Below are positions 60,311-64,000 of a DNA stretch of 64,000 nt, piece by piece. Position numbers and translations under genes: made by a program. Source of the DNA: JABSSA01 sp039960995. Its GTDB lineage: Bacteria > Pseudomonadota > Alphaproteobacteria > Rhodobacterales > Rhodobacteraceae. Where the stretch lies: NCBI GenBank assembly GCA_039960995.1, contig JBDVKF010000047.1:26847-90846 (forward strand), read 5' to 3'. Each line of letters opens with the position of its first letter. Position 1 is the stretch's first letter. The notes under the pieces are model-generated. The model did not search any database, was not told the origin of the DNA, and saw nothing but the letters and a program-made list of their open reading frames with translations.

Positions 60311-62443
60311 ATGTTCAATTTATCGAAGAAAAGCATTCAGTGGGGCGAAGAAACGCTCACACTGGAAACTGGAAAAGTGGCCCGTCAAGCGGATGGGTCC
60401 GTAATCGCAACACTGGGCGAAACCAGTGTCATGGCAAACGTAACATTTGCCAAAAGCCCTAAGCCCGGACAGGATTTCTTTCCTCTGACCGTGCACTACC
60501 AAGAAAAGTATTATGCGGCGGGTAAAATCCCCGGTGGCTTCTTCAAACGCGAAGCACGCCCCACCGAAAAAGAGACGCTGACAGCGCGTCTGATTGACCG
60601 CCCTATCCGCCCTTTGTTTGTACCAGGTTTCAAACACGAAGTTCTCGTGATGTGTACTGTTCTGTCGCACGACTTGGTCAATGACCCTGATATCGTTGCG
60701 ATGATTGCAGCATCCGCAGCTTTGACAATTTCCGGCGCACCGTTCCGTGGACCGATCGCCTGTGCGCGTGTTGGTTTTGAAGATGGCGAATACATCTTGA
60801 ACCCAACTGTCGACGACATGCAGGATCTGCGTCAGAACCCTGAACAGCGTCTTGATCTTGTTGTCGCTGGCACCAAAGACGCCGTGATGATGGTTGAATC
60901 CGAAGCGTACGAGCTGACAGAAGAAGAAATGTTGGGCGCTGTGAACTTTGCGCATGAAAACATCCAACCTGTTATCGACCTGATCATTTCGCTGGCCGAA
61001 GACGCCGCGAAAGAACCGTTCGATTTCCAACCGCCAGATTACTCAGACCTGTTTGCTGCCGTCCAAAAGGCTGGCGAAAAGGAAATGCGCGCGGCATTTG
61101 CAATTGGCGATAAGCAAGAACGCACAACGGCTGTTTCCGCAGCCCGTGAAACGATCCTTGCAGGCCTGACCGAAGAGCAACAAGCCGACAGCAACCTTGG
61201 TTCGGCGATGAAAAAGCTCGAAGCATCGATCCTGCGCGGTGACGTTGTCAAAACGGGCACACGGATTGACGGACGTAAAACCGACGAAGTCCGAGACATC
61301 GTTTGTGAGACTGGCATTCTGCCACGGACACACGGTTCGGCTTTGTTCACACGTGGTGAAACACAGGGCTTGGTTGTAACCACGTTGGGCACCGGCGACG
61401 ACGAACAATTCATCGACGCCTTGCACGGTAACTTCAAATCGAACTTCCTGCTGCATTATAACTTCCCTCCCTATTCGGTAGGTGAAGCAGGACGTGTTGG
61501 CCCTCCCGGACGTCGTGAAATCGGCCATGGTAAACTTGCATGGCGCGCCCTTCAGGCGGTTTTGCCTGCGCCAACTGATTTCCCATACACTGTTCGTTTG
61601 GTGTCCGAGATCACAGAATCCAACGGATCATCGTCGATGGCGTCGGTCTGTGGTGGTTCCTTGTCCATGATGGATGCTGGTGTTCCGCTGAAAGGAGCTG
61701 TTGCAGGTGTTGCGATGGGTCTTATTCTGGAAGACGACGGATCATACGCGATCCTGACGGACATTCTGGGTGACGAAGATCACTTGGGCGATATGGACTT
61801 TAAAGTGGCGGGAACCGAAAACGGCATCACGTCGCTGCAGATGGACATCAAAGTCGCAGGCATCACACCCGAAATTATGCAGAAAGCTTTGGCACAAGCC
61901 AAAGAAGGCCGCATGCATATCTTGGGTGAAATGTCGAAATCGATCACAGGCGCGAACGAATTCTCGGTCCACGCCCCACGGATCGAAACGATGAATATCC
62001 CAACTGACAAAATCCGCGAAGTGATCGGGTCAGGCGGGAAAGTCATCCGCGAAATCGTCGAAGTGTCCGGCGCTAAAGTCGACATCAACGACGACGGCGT
62101 TATCAAGATCGCATCACCAAATGGCGAAGCGATCCAGAAGGCTTATGACATGATCCATTCGATCGTGGCAGAACCTGAAGAAGGCGCTGTTTACAAAGGT
62201 ACGGTCGTTAAGATCGTGGACTTTGGTGCATTCGTGAATTTCTTTGGCAAACGCGATGGACTTGTCCACGTCAGCCAAATCGAAAACCGTCGCCTGAACC
62301 ACCCATCTGACGTTCTTAAAGAAGGTCAGGAAGTCTGGGTCAAGCTTCTTGGATTTGATGATCGCGGTAAGGTGCGTTTGTCGATGAAAGTCGTGGACCA
62401 AGAGACAGGTGAAGAAGCCAAAGCGGAAGAAGCTGCAGACTAA
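60311..62443 (+). CDS. pnp: Polyribonucleotide nucleotidyltransferase (PNPase)
   Basis: A 710-residue phosphorolytic 3'-5' exoribonuclease. The first RNase PH-like domain starts MFNLSKKSIQWGEETLTLET; the second contains GTRIDGRKTDEVRDIVCETG and SNGSSSMASVCGGSLSMMDA. The KH domain is IREVIGSGGKVIREIVE and the S1 domain is VKIVDFGAFVNFFGKRDGLV. The ATG at 60311 is preferred over 60308 by spacing to AGGAAA. It degrades mRNA, alone or in the degradosome. Terminator at 62471. Confidence 0.97.
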   Translation: MFNLSKKSIQWGEETLTLETGKVARQADGSVIATLGETSVMANVTFAKSPKPGQDFFPLTVHYQEKYYAAGKIPGGFFKREARPTEKETLTARLIDRPIRPLFVPGFKHEVLVMCTVLSHDLVNDPDIVAMIAASAALTISGAPFRGPIACARVGFEDGEYILNPTVDDMQDLRQNPEQRLDLVVAGTKDAVMMVESEAYELTEEEMLGAVNFAHENIQPVIDLIISLAEDAAKEPFDFQPPDYSDLFAAVQKAGEKEMRAAFAIGDKQERTTAVSAARETILAGLTEEQQADSNLGSAMKKLEASILRGDVVKTGTRIDGRKTDEVRDIVCETGILPRTHGSALFTRGETQGLVVTTLGTGDDEQFIDALHGNFKSNFLLHYNFPPYSVGEAGRVGPPGRREIGHGKLAWRALQAVLPAPTDFPYTVRLVSEITESNGSSSMASVCGGSLSMMDAGVPLKGAVAGVAMGLILEDDGSYAILTDILGDEDHLGDMDFKVAGTENGITSLQMDIKVAGITPEIMQKALAQAKEGRMHILGEMSKSITGANEFSVHAPRIETMNIPTDKIREVIGSGGKVIREIVEVSGAKVDINDDGVIKIASPNGEAIQKAYDMIHSIVAEPEEGAVYKGTVVKIVDFGAFVNFFGKRDGLVHVSQIENRRLNHPSDVLKEGQEVWVKLLGFDDRGKVRLSMKVVDQETGEEAKAEEAAD

Positions 62444-62470
62444 TCTGAGCTTTTTCTGACGAAATTTGAG

Positions 62471-62502
62471 CCCCCGGAATCAGTCGATTTCGGGGGTTTT
62501 TC
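62471..62502 (+). terminator. Rho-independent terminator of pnp
   Basis: CCCCCG at 62471-62476 pairs with CGGGGG at 62491-62496 (the inner stem GAATC/GATTTC extends it) and is followed by TTTTT. It lies 27 bases after the pnp stop. Confidence 0.9.
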
Positions 62503-62601
62503 ATTGCGCATTCCCCAAGGTCAAACCCTTTCGTTCCCTTACGTCATAAGTTGGGTTCGCATTTGGCATGCTACAAAAGCGTCCTAAAACAGGGGGAAAT
62601 C

Positions 62602-63633
62602 ATGATTCGTACGATTATCTGCGCGGTTACAACCGTTTTCATAGCAAATGCATCCAACGCAACCACTTTCACGAGCTTCTTCGCTTTTGGCGACAGTTTG
62701 TCTGACGATGGGAAAGGTTTGACGGCTTTCAATCCTCCACCCTTCAACGGTGGGCGATTTTCAACCGGACCCGTATGGACCGAGGTTCTGGCGGATGAAT
62801 TCATCAGCCGTGGCTTGAACACTGCCAATTTCGCTTTGGGTGGCGCGACAGCTGGCGACACAAACACGCAAGACGCCAATTTTCTGTTTTTTGATTCACT
62901 GAACCCAGATCCAAATGCTATTGATCTGTTCGACTTGGGAACCTTCCAACGCCAAATCGACGTTTTCACTCCGACCGCTGGCACACCTGCCTTGGGTGAC
63001 AATCCATTGGTCTCGGTACTGTTCGGCGCAAATGACATCTTTCAAGGTGGAAGCCCGGTACAAGCGGCGCTTGATGTCATCACCGGGATCACTGCTTTAA
63101 ACGATCTGGACAGCAGCCTGGATAGCTTTCTGGTTGCGAATTTACCCGATCTCGCCCTCACGCCCGACGGCGCATCTAACCCGGCGTCATCCCTTGCGAC
63201 AGCGGCATTTAATACGACCTTGGAAACCGGATTGGCCAGTTTGGAACTAACACGCGGGTTGGACATCATTCGTTTGGATCAAGCGCAGTTCCTTCAAGAT
63301 ATCATCGACACGCCAAGCGCGCTTGGGCTGACAAATGTCACCGACGCTTGTGTGCAAGCCCCGGACCCGACAATTAATTTTGCAGGATCCAACTGCACAA
63401 TCACAGGCTTCGCAGCTGATGGTTCGCCCATCTTTGACGTTTCCATCGCCGAGACATTTTTGTTCCTTGATGATGTTCACCCCAACGGTACGGTACAGAA
63501 CGCTTTTGGCGAATTTGCGATCAGCGTTCTTGGGTCATCCGCGCCGGGTGTCGTGCCATTGCCTGCCAGCTTGCCATTGATGCTTGGCGGATTTGGCATT
63601 CTTGCTTTGGCCCGACGTCGCAAAGCAAGCTGA
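62602..63633 (+). CDS. Secreted GDSL-type esterase/lipase with VPLPA-CTERM tail
   Basis: A 343-residue exported SGNH hydrolase. Signal peptide: residues 1-20. Block I FFAFGDSLSD holds the nucleophile Ser near residue 31, NFALGGATAGD is block II, FGANDIF block III (Asn), and FLFLDDVHPNGT block V (Asp and His). The C-terminal VPLPASLPLMLGGFGILALA followed by RRRKAS is the exosortase-type sorting signal, so the enzyme is probably processed at the inner membrane and released or surface attached. The ATG at 62602 follows AGGGGGAAA. It is a separate unit after the pnp terminator. Confidence 0.92.
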   Translation: MIRTIICAVTTVFIANASNATTFTSFFAFGDSLSDDGKGLTAFNPPPFNGGRFSTGPVWTEVLADEFISRGLNTANFALGGATAGDTNTQDANFLFFDSLNPDPNAIDLFDLGTFQRQIDVFTPTAGTPALGDNPLVSVLFGANDIFQGGSPVQAALDVITGITALNDLDSSLDSFLVANLPDLALTPDGASNPASSLATAAFNTTLETGLASLELTRGLDIIRLDQAQFLQDIIDTPSALGLTNVTDACVQAPDPTINFAGSNCTITGFAADGSPIFDVSIAETFLFLDDVHPNGTVQNAFGEFAISVLGSSAPGVVPLPASLPLMLGGFGILALARRRKAS

Positions 63634-63648
63634 GATTTTCAAATGGTG

Positions 63649-63672
63649 CAGGCGTCGTTTAGGCGCCTGTTT
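63649..63672 (+). terminator. Probable terminator after the GDSL esterase
   Basis: CAGGCG at 63649-63654 and CGCCTG at 63664-63669 form a 6-bp stem followed by TTT. It is short, so confidence is moderate. Confidence 0.6.
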
Positions 63673-63737
63673 CCTTACCTCAGTTGCTGATCCTCTCAAA
63701 ATATGCTATTTTTACGAGCATAGTGGGAGGATATTTG

Positions 63738-63857
63738 ATGCAAATCATTCATAGGCCCGCGGGCCTTTGTTATTCGCTTTTCTTTTTATTGTTTCTTGTA
63801 CCATCAGCGTTTTACCCCCCTTTGACGGCAGCCTTGTTCGCAAGGTTGACGACATGA
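63738..63857 (+). CDS. Short 39-codon frame with a hydrophobic N-terminus, doubtful
   Basis: The frame has a GGGAGGATATTTG ribosome site, an ATG at 63738 and a hydrophobic segment (CYSLFFLLFLVPSAF) like a signal peptide. The stop lies three bases before the insertion sequence end. It may be a tiny exported peptide or the front of a gene cut by that element; nothing else supports it. Confidence 0.3.
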   Translation: MQIIHRPAGLCYSLFFLLFLVPSAFYPPLTAALFARLTT

Positions 63858-63860
63858 TCC

Positions 63861-64000
63861 GGCTTTGTTGCACAAATCGGGTGATTGCCAGTCTTTCCCT
63901 TACCCCAAGACGGATTTAGCCTACAGGTTCTGTGGTAGGTATGCCAAGCGCGGTATAGCGATTAAGCACAGCGATGCGGATTTGGATTTCCGCGACTCGT
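63861..64000 (-). mobile_element. IS5-family (IS903-like) insertion sequence, terminal part with transposase C-terminus
   Basis: The end GGCTTTGTTGCACAAAT at 63861-63877 is the characteristic inverted-repeat type of the IS5/IS903 group. On the minus strand the transposase C-terminus reads IQIRIAVLNRYTALGIPTTE PVG with its stop at 63916-63918; the gene continues past the right edge. Whether the element is intact cannot be seen here. Confidence 0.75.

Noticed and set aside
1..64000. CRISPR arrays, cas genes, restriction systems and prophage genes
   Set aside because: No regularly spaced repeats or signature proteins were seen; the only methyltransferase is the orphan CcrM.

Overview
The window is chromosomal DNA of an alphaproteobacterium, most likely a marine Rhodobacteraceae (Roseobacter group). 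The evidence is a CcrM-type GANTC methyltransferase next to rnhB, three-gene TRAP transporters, roseobacter-like motB and flgK remnants, VPLPA-CTERM proteins, and the dense overlapping-operon style with roughly half G+C. A genus cannot be fixed from the sequence alone. No tRNA, rRNA or CRISPR array was seen.

Layout. (1) 1-3519: end of a polyamine ABC importer operon (ATPase, two permeases) with an FAD amine oxidase. (2) 3545-4718: a scar holding a decayed IS3-family element abutting an internal flgK fragment fused to the first ~60 codons of motB. (3) 5004-6956: a secreted protein with four internal repeats of unknown function. (4) 7039-15161: smpB, sseA, an aromatic/aspartate-type aminotransferase, ccrM, rnhB, a TetR regulator with a membrane protein, and small secreted or membrane proteins, one of which looks like a membrane-anchored winged-helix regulator. 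(5) 15417-21269: a TRAP transporter, GntR regulator, SDR reductase and KdgF-like cupin, linked by three copies of one operator-like 13-mer; this looks like uronate-type sugar acid uptake and catabolism. (6) 21391-33177: a sulfotransferase, malonate utilisation (matB, matA, GntR), then a divergent catabolic operon (FAA hydrolase, RutE-like nitroreductase, OsmC, second TRAP transporter, intradiol dioxygenase, endo/exonuclease/phosphatase-fold protein). A shared AATATCGAT-type motif sits at both promoters. (7) 33254-38794: amtB-glnK, a class A penicillin-binding protein, mlaA-mlaC. (8) 38961-51746: type I secretion ABC plus HlyD pair, then long runs of overlapping housekeeping genes (ridA, glycerophosphodiesterase, FemAB-like, pterin dehydratase, peroxiredoxin, ferredoxin reductase, rsmD, map, sfsA, molybdopterin-binding protein, GNAT, AhpD-like, OmpA-like). 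(9) 52047-58844: LysR, ECF sigma/anti-sigma pair, ArsR with NIPSNAP and ABM-domain proteins, and two broken genes (a frameshifted VPLPA-CTERM protein and a PAS-LuxR-hydrolase regulator with a frameshift and a nonsense codon). (10) 58966-64000: a second sulfotransferase, pnp, a VPLPA-CTERM GDSL esterase and the end of an IS5-family element that runs off the window.

The main themes are scavenging (polyamines, ammonium, sugar acids, malonate and probably aromatic acids) under small GntR regulators, with local decay: loss of a flagellar segment, two pseudogenes and two insertion sequences.
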